The translations under genes were made by a program, and so were the position numbers. Below, one piece after another: positions 1-13,100 of a DNA stretch of 64,000 nt; position 1 is the first letter of the stretch, and each line of letters opens with the position of its first letter. Under the pieces are notes generated by a model. It was given only the letters and a program-made list of their open reading frames with translations. It ran no database searches and was not told the DNA's origin. This stretch comes from Stictocephala bisonia (Eukaryota; Arthropoda; Insecta; Hemiptera; Membracidae), in assembly GCA_035578905.1 (NCBI GenBank), contig JAQJVL010000573.1, positions 434,001 to 498,000 of the forward strand, given 5' to 3'.

Positions 1-700
1 CAGAAATCATTTCCTTATTTACAATGTTTCTGCAAGAGAAATTGACAAAATACATTATACAATAAGTGAAAATGAACAAGAGGAAATGCCCTGGTAAGAA
101 AATGCTGTCGATAATTATGATTATTGTAACAATGAGGTACTTAACAAACGTAGATGAACCTTGTCTCAAACATCAGTACTTTAGCACAAACATTGTTTTT
201 CCCACCTCTAAAACTACAAGGATAAACTTATAAAAAAGGAAAGAAAAAAAAACACAGTATGGACAATAAAAGCATAAAAAACTTTTGTCAGATTCGAAAA
301 TCTTAAAAATATCTGTACAGATAATATATATTTTTTTATATAAAAATGATTAATACTGATTTCACATGCTCAAGTGGGGTATCAATAAGATATACTTCTT
401 CTACGCCCCTATATCATTTTAGGTTTCAGAAAAATAGAAAAAGCTTTAGTTTATGTTCACCACTTACATCTGATGCAGAAGACCCCGTAACTTTTTTTGT
501 ATCTTGGAGCAGCTTTTTTCTTAGTTGATGCTGTGGAGTTTTAGATAGCAACAAATTAAAATTAAGCCGTGTCTAAATTGATTGTAAAACTGACTAAGAA
601 ATTAATTTTCTTTGTTTTTCATTTTTTTCAATTTTCTGTAAGATGGTAATTTACACAACGCTTTTCAATACACATTTTAAGCCATCTCAAATGATATAGT
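1..700. other. Intronic sequence, nothing firm
   Basis: AT-rich intron of the dynein gene. The only recognisable motif is a fragment at 373-440 (AGTGGGGTATCAA...) that recurs in the tandem pair at 21026-21235. Confidence 0.5.
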
Positions 701-717
701 TTCTTCCATCTGCCTAA

Positions 718-1056
718 TTAATCTATAATTGACTTGGGACTTGCCGTAAAGTAAAGCTCGCCTTCACTAAACTGGTTCCAAATAAAAACTGAAATAGGTC
801 CTGCACAATTGGTCTGAAATATGACTGTGTTTTTGTTTCTGTTGACTAAACCAAACGAACAAAGTTCCACTGCTTTTTTCATAGTCAGAATTCTTCTTCG
901 AATTCCATTTATTGGTTTACATTCTCTGCACTTCTTAAAATAAAACTGTTTAATTTTGCTTCTATTTCTGTGCCAATCACCCACAGTCACTTCACCTTCT
1001 CCATATTTAACAACAAGCTTAAGTGTTTCACTTCTATCTATCTCACTTTTTAAAGA
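718..1056 (-). pseudogene. pogo/Tigger transposase N-terminal remnant
   Basis: The minus-strand reading includes SETLKLVVKYGEGEVTVGDW, HRNRSKIKQF and then TMKKAVEL. This resembles the CENP-B-type helix-turn-helix of Tigger transposases (repeated YG-G--TV-DW-RNR-KI) and the start of the Tc5-type domain. It then loses frame similarity, with no DDE domain and no terminal inverted repeats seen. It is probably a fragment of an old element; a domesticated gene is unlikely given its length. Confidence 0.5.
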
Positions 1057-1496
1057 TTTTAATTTAACACAAATTTATTTTTGGACCCACCCTTACATTA
1101 AGTAAATATCATCCTATAGTGAAACTCAAATGAAGAAAACAACACTGTATGTAGTGCACTGAATAATATACAAACGTGCAGTAAAATTCAACTGAATGTG
1201 CCAGCAGTCTTAAGACTGGTTGATTTTTTCCAAGTTGATGCTTTTTTCAAAGCAAGTCATTGAAATACAAACTGTGTACAAGAAGGTTTTGTAAATACAA
1301 ACTGTGGGCACTATCAATTCTGGTACAGCAAACTGGGCTTATCAAAATATACTCTACTTGATAAATTAAATCTATCTGTAAAGTGATATTATTTACCAAA
1401 AAAATTTTTTTTATTTATGCCAGTGCCATTTTTTACTTAGTCTACAAAACTTTTTTTTCTGAATAATAGTCCAAACCCCTCAAGCAAATTTGTAGT

Positions 1497-1567
1497 AGAC
1501 CTTCCGGGATTTGAACCCATGACCCTCTGCATATGAAGCAGAAGTGCTAACCACTAGCAAGAGGCCT
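1497..1567 (-). tRNA. tRNA-like sequence (anticodon would be CAT): gene, pseudogene or SINE head
   Basis: The 71-nt minus-strand sequence folds as a cloverleaf. The acceptor stem AGGCCTC/AAGGTCT makes 6 of 7 pairs including a wobble; the D-arm is GCTAGTGGTTAGC. The anticodon stem TCTGC/GCAGA has loop TTCATAT, and the T-loop TTCAAAT sits on a GGG/CCC stem. Pol III A box and B box (GGGTTCAAATCCC) are clear. It lies inside the dynein intron, so a tRNA-derived SINE or pseudogene is as likely as a working gene. Confidence 0.5.
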
Positions 1568-1862
1568 GTATTTTTCTTGAGATACAGATTGTTACATAAG
1601 AACACTTTGGAACTGATAGATAGAGAATAAAGCATGTTTTTACTCCTGTTTAAAAAACCAATTTTAGGATGCACTTACTCAATTTTATGTCTAGATAAGA
1701 TATTTATATATGTGCCTGGAATCATACATAATGTTTAACATTGCTGTGTACTAAAATGGATTTCAGAATAAAAGAAAATAACATGCATTTAACAAATAAG
1801 TACTAGTTTCCATCCAGCTAGATAAGAACATCTACAGGTGCTGTAAAATGTTCCTAACTCAC

Positions 1863-1942
1863 GTAATATCAGCATTTGCATGGAGGCCAAAAACCTCTGG
1901 TGTATCTGTCAGGGGCAAGCCATTCACGTAATCTACATAGCC
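1863..1942 (-). CDS. Dnah5: Dynein heavy chain exon 26 (last in window)
   Basis: Encodes [20 protein letters not shown] then HANADIT. The acceptor is TTTCCAG|GGCT and the donor ATTAC|GTGAGT. Family members have roughly 27-30 extra residues between exon 25 and this block, so a short exon in 1943-4229 was missed or is lost. The C-terminal remainder lies left of the window. Confidence 0.93.
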
Positions 1943-4900
1943 CTGGAAAATTAAATCGCATAGACAGAGGAGTGCTATGCCTCATAAATAAAACATTAGT
2001 TTACGGCATGGGATATTTTTTCAATGGGACAAAATATATTAATATATTTGGGTTCTAGTACTAAATATAGAGATTTTACAAATACCTTAACATATACCAA
2101 ACATAGAAAAACAGTAATAAACTGATTAATGCTACCGGAGAAACCAAATAAGAACTAATTTCACCGAACAGGAAAACCAGCTTTTCCAGGACAAATATGA
2201 TAGCTTCTTGTTTCTACAGTAAAATTCAAACATACGCAATATAATAGGAGGTATTATGTAATGATTGACATTAAGGTTCAAAATACAGCTGCTGATTGCG
2301 AGTTGGGGAATTTAAATATATCAGTTCCCAAAAAACAAGATCTGTTGATGACTGCAGCTACAACTTGTTATCCTTATTTTTGTGCTCTTGCCGTCCAATT
2401 TAGACACAACAGAGAAGTACAATATTCATACAAGTATTGAGAATGTTGTACATATGCATTTTACAAATTATCTGGATATCTTAGCTGTGATTTTTTTTTG
2501 CTAATGTTATTTTACAAATTACTATAGCACCTTACTTCAGGCAAAATAAACAGGAGAAAAAAATAAATTTTCTGTAGAGAACCTTTCCAACATCCTCCAC
2601 TTTTTGTAACAGCTATATATTATTTTTGCTTCTGATGTGATCATTTGATTGGTGCTAGAAGTTATCGAGCAAAAATAATCATTTGTAGTAGTAAAGTTTT
2701 TTAACTTAGCGCTACTTGTTGTATTTCCTCTGGAGAATTTTAACAATTATTTGAATTATTTACCATTCAGTGTGCTCACAAGTCTTATCTTTTTAAACAG
2801 CTAAAAATTAGAGTCGTAAAAGAAGTAGGAAAATTGATGTTGATACAATAGTTTTATTTTCACTTAACACTGAGCAATGACTAAAACCATTGATTTTACA
2901 CACAAATAGATTTCCCATCCAATGTTAAATTTTGAGTCTCAAAATATCAGCTGTTTTTGTGGTCCATTGTGGAGCGCTGGTGTAGTCCCATGTAAATGTA
3001 ATGCAGTTTAAACCAGCTGTGGTTGCGGGCCACACAAACTAACAAAATTACTGCCACAAATATTCCTATTAGATGGTTTATCTATTGTAGGTGTATATAA
3101 TCAAGGCTAAAACACCACCACTATAAGCTCGTTTTCAGCCATCTTAGTTTTTACAAACCTGCAACATGCGAGTAATCGGTACCCTGTAGCCTCGGTAGAA
3201 TTCAAACCCAGGTCTCAACAGCACATCACAGAACCAAACCTACCAAAAACCTTACATTAATTTAAATGTTCATTAAAAAACCTTGCTATTTAAAGAAACA
3301 ACCAAAAAACATTAAATAGATAGTTTAGCTACCAAAGAAGAAATTACATAACACATTTTGCAGTCATTAAACACTTTCACTACCAGGCTTTAAAGGAGTA
3401 CTTTTAACCTAAACCATATACTATTTCTCCAATATACTAATTCCTGGCCTAGTTCATTACTCACTGTGTATAAAATCCATACACTTGGGCTGATCAGAAA
3501 CTTAAGTGTGTATACAAATGATATACATGGGAGCAAAAGTGTTAACACAACATCATACTTTGCAGTGAAGTTGAATATTAAATTTTCATCATTGTGTTTT
3601 TAATTGGACCGATTGAGGCACTAGTTATTTATTTTCTTTAAAATACAAATACCAGATAAGAGATTTTTGTGGAAAGTAAATTTTTTCCTTAAATATAGCA
3701 AAGTGGGTACTCAAATTATGCGGAAATTTGTCCGGATTACAAATATGGTTATATAGACCTATACTTTCAAAAGTTTTAACCGAATATGCTAAAAATCAAT
3801 TAATAATAACTAATCCTAACATAACCTAACCAAACCTAACCAATCAATACCCAACCTAGCCCTATCCTAACAGAACGTTACCATACTATTCGTGATCAGG
3901 AACAAATTCTGCTCAGTTCAGAGTACCCACATCATTATAAAGTATTTACAAAAAAATTATACATTTTTCCAATTTGTAATGTTTCCAGCTTTTCCACTGA
4001 AAAAAGATCATATTCTTGTTTCTTACCTATTTATTTAATATGGAAAAAGTTTTCAGGCGAAAATCGACAAGGCTTCTGTTCTATATAATTACCCAAGTTT
4101 CTTTCTAATCCTGCTCTGATTTGTATCCATCACTCTTTGAAGTGTAACTCCATCTTATACAATTAAGGAATCAGACTGTTAGATATGTTATCAGACAAAT
4201 TTAATTATATGTACAGGGTGTGATATTACCTGAGTGAAGGTGGTGAGCAGTCGTTTATCAAAGTCATCAGTGACCCGGCCTCCGTACTGCACCTCACCCA
4301 ACATGTAGCAAACTGTAGGCCAGGAGATACCCTACATTAATAAAACCAATTATTAACAGATAAAATACTATTTACAGTTAAAGCTCCAACAATTATACCA
4401 GCTTACAATATTTGGGATTAAATCCAGATCTATTTATTTATAGCTTAGAGACTCTATTTATTTATATTATATACACTTGTAGAAATATAAATAAATAGGG
4501 TGTAACAAAAAGTGTCCTGCCTGTTAAGTTTTTGTTTATACACCTAACTTAGAGCAAAAAAAGAAGGCTAAGATATTTTCCTTATAGTTTAGAAATTATT
4601 TAGTGAACTAAAATAATTTAACAATCTGCATAGTTTTACCTTTTTGGGATCCATATCATCCAGGTGATTCTGTATGAACTGAACACTGGCGGCAAAATCT
4701 GCTTGGTTGAACTCATAAGGGATGTTCCAGCCTAGAGGGCCAAACTTGCGTCTCTCCTGAACAACTGTGTGTAGGAACGCAACTGCATACAACAGGGGGG
4801 GCCATTGTGACTGTGTGGAATAGTCCAATGTGTCCTTTAACATTTCAATGATTATCATGTATCATAAAATAAAAAAAAAACGTATCTTAATCCTGACTAG

Positions 4901-7900
4901 ATTCTATACTTGGAATTATTTTTTTCGTGCTTTCAAACGTCAAAGAAGCAGCCACTATATGTATATCAAGTTTACAACTCTCCACCAGCCAGATTAAAAA
5001 CATTAACAAAGAGCAATATTAATTCATGATTATTCATTATTCATTGATGAGACGCCGATCGTCAAGATATGGGTGAATGAATGTGATGAGTGTAGATGAA
5101 TGAGTGTAGTCATTGTTACTAACTAAGGTCGATTAATAGCCCAATACTGGCAACTAAGGGACCTACGGCTATAAGTGGAATTCGAACCATGTAGTGTTGG
5201 TCTGATTTTCAGTTAACTGACAAGCTGGACACTCACTTCTCTTTCCTAATTCTTTTTAAAAAATGTTCTTAAAAATTATATACTTTGATATGAGACGCCA
5301 ACACAACATTGTGTGTATTTCAAGGCATATATTGATTACTATTACATGATTGTAGGATATATTTGGATGACCTGTGAAGTCAGGTTACTAATTGAGTTTA
5401 ACTGTTCCTGTGAAAGGGCCATTTGAAATAGCCCAACAGCCAGGGCAACTAGGGGACCTACAGATTTACGTGGAATTCGAACAACACACTGTTGACCTGT
5501 TTTCCAGCTAATTGACAAGCCTAATTCTCAGTTCTCTCTCCCTATGCAACATCCGAGTATATCTTTGGACCAACAACTAACTGTAATACTCAGCAGACGA
5601 ATTTCCATGAACTACAACATGGTATATATATATTTCAAATAAGAAGTTACAGTGAAACTTGGATAATTCGAACCTCAAGGGACCAATAAAAAAATTAAAA
5701 TTATCCAAAAATTCGAATTAAAAAAGTTTTGAATAAAAGGCTTTCAAAATAAAATGATCATACTGTATATTCGGTCCAAACATTTAATGAGAATAACAAT
5801 GGTTGTTGTACATTCACGTTTTACAATACATTCACATTATACAGTACTGTATTACGTTATGTAGGCTAAACAGTACGGCCAAAAGAGTTAAAAACAGTCA
5901 TAAATACAGTACAGTACTGTAAAACAATTACTGTACACAATAATCATAACATTTAATGTACTGTACAGTGCACAAAATACATAATAAAACCATAAGAACG
6001 CTGTTCAAACATAGTAGGCTTATACAGTTATGTTACAATATGTTGGTTCATAGAAATTAAATTTAACTTTGTCTAAAGTAGTGGGAAATCTTTACTTGTT
6101 TTCTAGAATTAAGTCTGTCAGTAATAGCAAAAGATTCTAACATATTCAGTGAAGAGAAAATTGAGTGACTTACATCATGTTTACTTTCAAAAAATGTTTT
6201 TGAACGAAATTTGGTTGCGTTCCTTAAAGCCATCTAGCCACCCTGTACTTGCTTTAAAATCATTTTTAACCATTTGCGTAGCAAATTGTTTAGCTTTGAC
6301 TCTTACAAGCAGACCACTCAAGGGAATCTTCTTGTCCCTTGCTTGCTTGAACCATTTCAACACACAATTGTCCAAATCTGGGTTATCTGGCTCCCTTAGT
6401 CTTTTTCGGCCTTTACTGTTTTCACTTTCACTCTTCAGAATTTTTTCTTTATTTTTCAAGTAGCTGGAAAGCGTGTTTGGAGGAATTCCAAAGTCCTTGG
6501 CGATCTCGGATTTTTTCTTTCTTCCTTTCTCTACTTCTTTAATCGCCGCTATTTTCTCTTCCAAAGTTAATGTCTTGTATGTTCGCTTTGGAGCCGACGA
6601 CATTTTCCAGAACACACACGATGACACAGACACACACAAAAATAAGGGAAGAAATTCGTCAATAAACAACTCTCAAAACTGTTCTCACACTACAGCCTCG
6701 GCTATGATACGAGCGACGGGCAATGCGCGGCGGGCGATAAGCGACACACAAGCGGCACGGCGAAGGTGGCTACCACACAGATGTCTAGCGATCTGTTCTC
6801 TCACTACGACACAGATGTCAGCGATAGAATAGGCCGTGACGGACTGGTGGAGTCAGTTTGCAAAACAAAAGGTGTAAAGAAAAAGCGTGAGTGTGCATTG
6901 ACCCCTTAGCGGTGCCGGACTGGGGCGGGCGATGCGTAACGGCTGGCCAAGTGACTGGCTGGTCACTGTACAATGGCTTTGGCACAAGCGCGTTTCCTGT
7001 TTTCCCGTCTAAAACTGACATCGGCTCCGCATTTTACCTCGAACAAAATTCGAATTATCCAAAATATAATTCGAATTAACCACAATTTTTTAACATTACT
7101 AGTAGAGAAAATGCTAGGGACCATGATAAATATTCGAATTAAAGAGGATTTCGAATTAGAAAAGTTCGAATTATCCAGGTTTCACTGGACTCAGTTCTTA
7201 CTCTAAAACCGGTAATCCAATAAATAGGATTTGTAGCTGAAGACGACAAAGGTACGTTAACCTTCTTATTTGTTATATATATCAGCTCAGGGTGAATAAA
7301 ATATATATTTCATTAATTAGTTAAAATTTGAATTCTAAATATCTTTCCCATCCACAGATGGATTACCATCTCTTGTCGGTGACAGATTAATGTGACAGCA
7401 TGAATAAACAGCTGGTGATAAACACTTTATTTTGTGGTCTATTTGCAAAAGTGAGTGTTGCCAACTTATAATAAATTATCAAAAAACTTTTATAGATTAA
7501 ACATTTTTATCAAAGTTAACTCCACTTTATTAATATTCAATTACACACATAAAATTTTCAAAGTTACAAATCACCAACAAGGTCTTTTTCGTCCTGTCAC
7601 GTGCAGATGATCAATTGCCCACAAAATCTGTTTTGTTATCTAATAATAAATACAGTTAAGAAATCAATATAAATTGTTACATTTTCAAACAATACTATTT
7701 TTTCCCATGAGAAATGTTGGAGTGACATTAATCTACATGCTCTAAGTAATCTAAAACATCCTATAGAATATTTTAAAAGTAAAATTATACTTTTAAAAGT
7801 ATAATTGAAGTGCTCAACGAAAGGAAATCTTAGATTTTTATATTTAATCACTCTAAAGTTTAGATATTTTGGCATATGTTTAGATATACAAATTTATTTT

Positions 7901-10139
7901 TCATTTAATATAAATTAAAAATCAGTTTTAAAGGTTGATTTCTAAAAAATAAGACTCATTTTACTAATAATTCGCTCTTTTAAGAAAATTGTTTTTAAAA
8001 ATTATTTACAACATTTCTTCAGTTTTAAAATTTCATATCTACTGTTAATTCAAATGAACGATATACCTGTGTGATGTTCTGATATGTGCGCTTCATGCTG
8101 GCCCGGATACCCTGTGGTGGCTCATTGGTAAATTTGATCGCACTCTGCAACAGCCCAATTGGAAACTGCGGATGGACTTCGGTGGTCATCCATAGACGGA
8201 ATGTGTCATGGATTGTCTCTGTGTCTAACAAAGCATCCATGGCCTCACTACAGAAAGGCAGGGAAAGATGGATGTTCTGCAGTAGCACCCAGCCTCCTTC
8301 CGACATGGCATCAGAGATAAGACGACGAGCATGCAGCTCCTGACCCTGACCCATAGACACGGCTCGTAAAGCTGCATCAGATCAAAATTCTTGATTTTAT
8401 TATATTCCTCATTTGATTCAGCAATTTAGAAATGCTCACTAAACATCCAAAGACATTATCTCATTATCTTCAAGAGAATTTAATGTTGTATTTTCTTGAT
8501 AAGTGAACGGAATAAGGCAATAACATTTTCTTGATATGTGAACGGTTATTCAAAGAGATTGTCTCCTGATCAATAGATAGATAAATGAACAATAAGGAGA
8601 TTAATAAATATGAACCTTGGGAAGCTATCCAAGGAATCTAAACAAATAGTAATTTTAAAAACTCCTTATTATAGGGAATTTTAATTGACGTAGCTGGCCT
8701 GGACTTTGGTATGGTCAGTGTGCAAACTTAGAGGGTTTAAAATACAGACTATATGTCTAAAGGTCCAACCACTACGTTATTTTCAATGATGTATGATTAA
8801 TAATGGGCATGGAGTTAGTTTTGTTTAGATGGGTGGATGGGAAAACCACTAATGCTCCTGTGAGGGTTGGGAAGAGGGTCATGAACACCCCTCTTTTAAA
8901 GTTGCTTGGATGTTAGAGTGAAAACAATGTTCTTATGGTTAGGAGAGATGGCTGTCAACATATTTTGTATGTGGCTAAGTAGGAGGGCCAACAACGCTGT
9001 GAGTGAGAGGACTGTCTAAGTCATATGTGTTGACATATTACTGCCATACTTGAGAACCACCACAGCTCTTGCTGGTAGATTAATAAAATTATTTGTTTGA
9101 TTACTGAAAAACCTTTAGATACGTAATCAAAACTAGCAGTCTCAAACAGGAGTAATTTATTTTAAAATGGATTAAACACTTAAAAAATATGTTTAAAAAG
9201 ATTATTATTTTGCATATGACTTACGTATTTCCTTGAGTTTGGCCAGTGCTGTTATCTGCGGCGATGGGTCAGACCCGATGCTTAATACACAGATGAGTGG
9301 TGTACGAGGTTCTGATTCCTGCCATGTCACTTCCAGGTCCAGAATACATGCTTCGCCATACTCTGGCCCTAGTGACTCTATAATCAATTAAGTACATGAG
9401 TTAGACAAAATTTTATTTGCTCATGTTTAGTTTCTCTATTATTTAAACCTTTTTATTTAAAAAATGTATTTTATTTTGTAGGGTTAAGTGGAAGAGAGGA
9501 CTTTTTAGTCCTAACTTCGCCCCTAATAAAGATAATTTTCATTTTATCTGCTACTTTAAAGTACAAGACAAGACATAGCAATTCTAAACACTATTGAACA
9601 AAGCCGTTTCTAATTCATTTTAATGATTTAATTTGTATCTGCTGAAATACAAAAGAGCCATGAATTGTTGAAAAAACTTAAATCCTGTTAAAAAGAGCCA
9701 GAGCCTGATGTAAGCAATAGGCTCTGTTATCAATTCAATTTTTTCAATTCAATTCAAAATTATCTTTATTTCACAAAAACTACATGTAGAATATTACAAA
9801 AATAACCTAACCTAATAAACAATAAATTAAACTGTCTACTTTATTTAAACTAAAATACTTTTTGTGAAAAAAGTTCGGCACCCCGAAGGAAAAACCTGTG
9901 TTGGGGTTACCTGCATTGTAAAAAGAAACAAATTAATTTACTCTGAAAAGGAAGAGTTTGCGCCGGCCAAGGAAATAAAAAGTTTTCTTACAATAATCTT
10001 AATAATATAACAAAATAATCAAAATAATAATATACTTGTGTGTACTACAGCATGAAATATTATTGACAGATATTCTTACAATTATTGACAGATATACTAA
10101 CAATTACATCAATCTTTACAGCATATGTTTTCAAGCACA

Positions 10140-10182
<43 letters not shown>

Positions 10183-13100
10183 GCACGTACACGCACGCAC
10201 GCACGTACACGCACGCACACACACACACACGCATGCACACACCACCTTTTGACACTTTCAAAGATAGCTAAGTGACAATTCTTAAAAACTCCTCACAATA
10301 CTGTACAGTAAACAAAAATTGTTTCAATGTTTTACAAAATTGATTTAAGTTGTTGAAAGCACTTAATCGTACAGAAACTAAATTATAAATTCTAGGAGCA
10401 TTCCAAGTAAATGAATGCTGACATACAGTAAGTCTCGTTTTAGGTACTTGGAATAGTAAATGCCGAAAGTTATATCTATTGTTATCTTGAAAAATAGTTG
10501 TAGAGCTTCGAATAAAGAAAATTTTTAAAACTTTGTAAATGTAAAGATTTCGAATTGGAAGAATTTTCAACTGTAGAAATAGAGGCCAGGAAGGAGTTAA
10601 TCTGTGGGACTTGGTAATGATACGTATGAAGGATTTTTGAAGGATAGTGAGAGGATATAACGTTGAAGCATAAGTGCCACCCCAACATGCAAGGCCATAA
10701 CTCAGTCTGGAGCTTACTAGAGCATGATAAACCTCTAACAACACTTTACGTGGACAAACATCATGCAGAAAATAGAAGCTCCTTACGCTTCTTAACATTT
10801 CCTTTTTCACTTTATTTACATGACCTCTCCATGATAAATTTGAATCTATTACAAGTCCCAAGTACTTAATTTCTTCTTCTTTGGTAATTCTAAGGCATGA
10901 ACAATTTGTATGACTTTTGCAACATAAATCATGATAAATCAGTTCGTTATACACAGACTGTTTACTACTTAGGCTGAAAATCATATATTTAGTTTTCTCA
11001 CTGAGAACCATGAAATTTATGTCAAACCAGAATCTCAGTAGCCTTAAATCTTCCTGTATTTTGTCATAAATTGTATCTAGACTGTCATAGCAGTAAGTTA
11101 GGGCTGTATCATCTGCAAAAGCTGTTATATTTCCATTTAGTTTTCCATTACAGAGATCATTAACATATATTAAAAATAGAATTGGGCCGAGGACTGAACC
11201 CTGTGGAACACCATATTTAATTGTAACATAATCGCTCTTATCAGTTCCCAATCGAACACATTGTTTCCTGCCAGTCAGGTAGCTACGAAACCAATTATGA
11301 GCTACTCCTCTTATGCCTGCTTTCCACATTTTGTTTAAAAGTATGGTGTGATCCACAGTGTCGAAAGCTTTGGTTATGTCAATATATAAGGCTGCACAAT
11401 GCTTACCTTTATTTAATCCATCATATATATTGTTCAAAAAACTAAGCAAGGCATATTCTGTACTCATTTTTTCTCTAAATCCAAATTGGTTATCACTCAA
11501 AAACTTAATATTTTCTAAGTATATCATCAATCTCTTTTTGACCAGTTTCTCAAACACCTTAGCAAAACTTGATAATAGTGAAATAGGTCTGTAGCAATCA
11601 ATATTTTTCCTATCCCCCTTTTTATAAATGGGTATAACAACAGCTTTTTTTAAACAAGCTGGAAATTCACCATCAACAAAGCTTCTATTAAAAAGTTCTG
11701 TTAAAACTGGTGCTATTAGAAAAGAGATTTTCTTCAACAAAAATGTATTCACACCGTCGTCTCCAGGTGCCTTATTATTTTTAAGTTTACTAATGATAGA
11801 TTGAATCTCTTGTTCGTCAGTGGGAACCATGAACATGGAATTTTGTTCTTCAAACGTCTGGAAATATTCATTGTACATATTTAAAACATTTTGAGTGTTG
11901 GATTTAATTGAATTTCTTAATTTTTCAGCAATAAAAATGAAATATTTGTTGAATTCACTTGTAATATCTTTGGAGTTTGTTATAACATTCGAACCAGCAA
12001 CAATCTCACTTATCTCTTTTTTCCTATCACTATTTTCACCAATTAAATCGTTTACAATTCTCCATTTAGCACGAGGGTTCCCTGCACAGTTTTCAAATTT
12101 GTTTAAATAATATTGTTCTTTTTTCATTCTTATTACACTGCGCAGCTTGTTTCTGTAACTTTTATAATACTCTTTCAGTCTGAAATCATACGGTCTAGCT
12201 TTCATTAGCACATATAGTTTTTTCCTCACTGCAATCTTTCTACATAAATCGTCAGATATCCAAGGGGTTAGCTTACTGGCAGATTATAATTACTCGTTAC
12301 TTTATTCTCAACACACTTATCAATGGTTAAAGCAAGAGTATCTAAAAAGATTCAAACGCATCAGAAAGTGATACATTCGTTTTTTACAACTAGGTTCCAA
12401 TCAATATTTAATAATTCATTTTGTAATTTATTGAAATCGATTTTGTAATATGTTTTATTGTTATTGTATTGGGCAGGAATATTTCTAAAATTCAATTTCA
12501 GTACTATCATTGAGTGATCTGTAATATCTAAATGCATAACCAAAGCTTCGTAGTTTATAAGTGGCAAATCATTCCTACATATCCTCAATAAAACAGTGAT
12601 CTAAACAGGTGTGACTTTGGGCTACAATTCTTGTCGGCTCATCAATCAAACACTTCAAACCATTACTAGCCAACAATGTTAAATATCTTTCAACAATATA
12701 GTCGTTTTTTAGCCAAAATATCGCAGTTAATATCACCAGTATAGACAATGTTACGACCATGGTTTTTAAAACAATAGGTGCTGAAGGTCAGTCAGATACT
12801 GTGCGAGGGGAACTCCGTGCAGCCTGTAGACGGCGAGCAGCTCAAGCTCAACGTTATCTATGTGACAGGTTATTTGGAGGCAGTCAGCAGATTGTACGTC
12901 TGTTAGTCTATCTACTTTACTGCACTGATAACAATCACGCACATACACCGCTACACCCCCAGAGCGATATCTTTCATTACAGTTACTAAACATATTAAAA
13001 CCAACAATTTTGAATAAATTTAATTCGTGTTCTGAAATCCAAATTTCTGTCAGTACAATAATATCCGGTTTAAACGGTAATGTTTGCAAATTGGCGATGA

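Noticed and set aside
6149..7206. Plus-strand ORFs of 60-119 aa
   Set aside because: They are opposite-strand and edge shadows within the deleted Tigger element.
10036..10275. HART/THAR and CVCVRAC repeat ORFs on both strands
   Set aside because: These are read-outs of the CA/CACG microsatellite.
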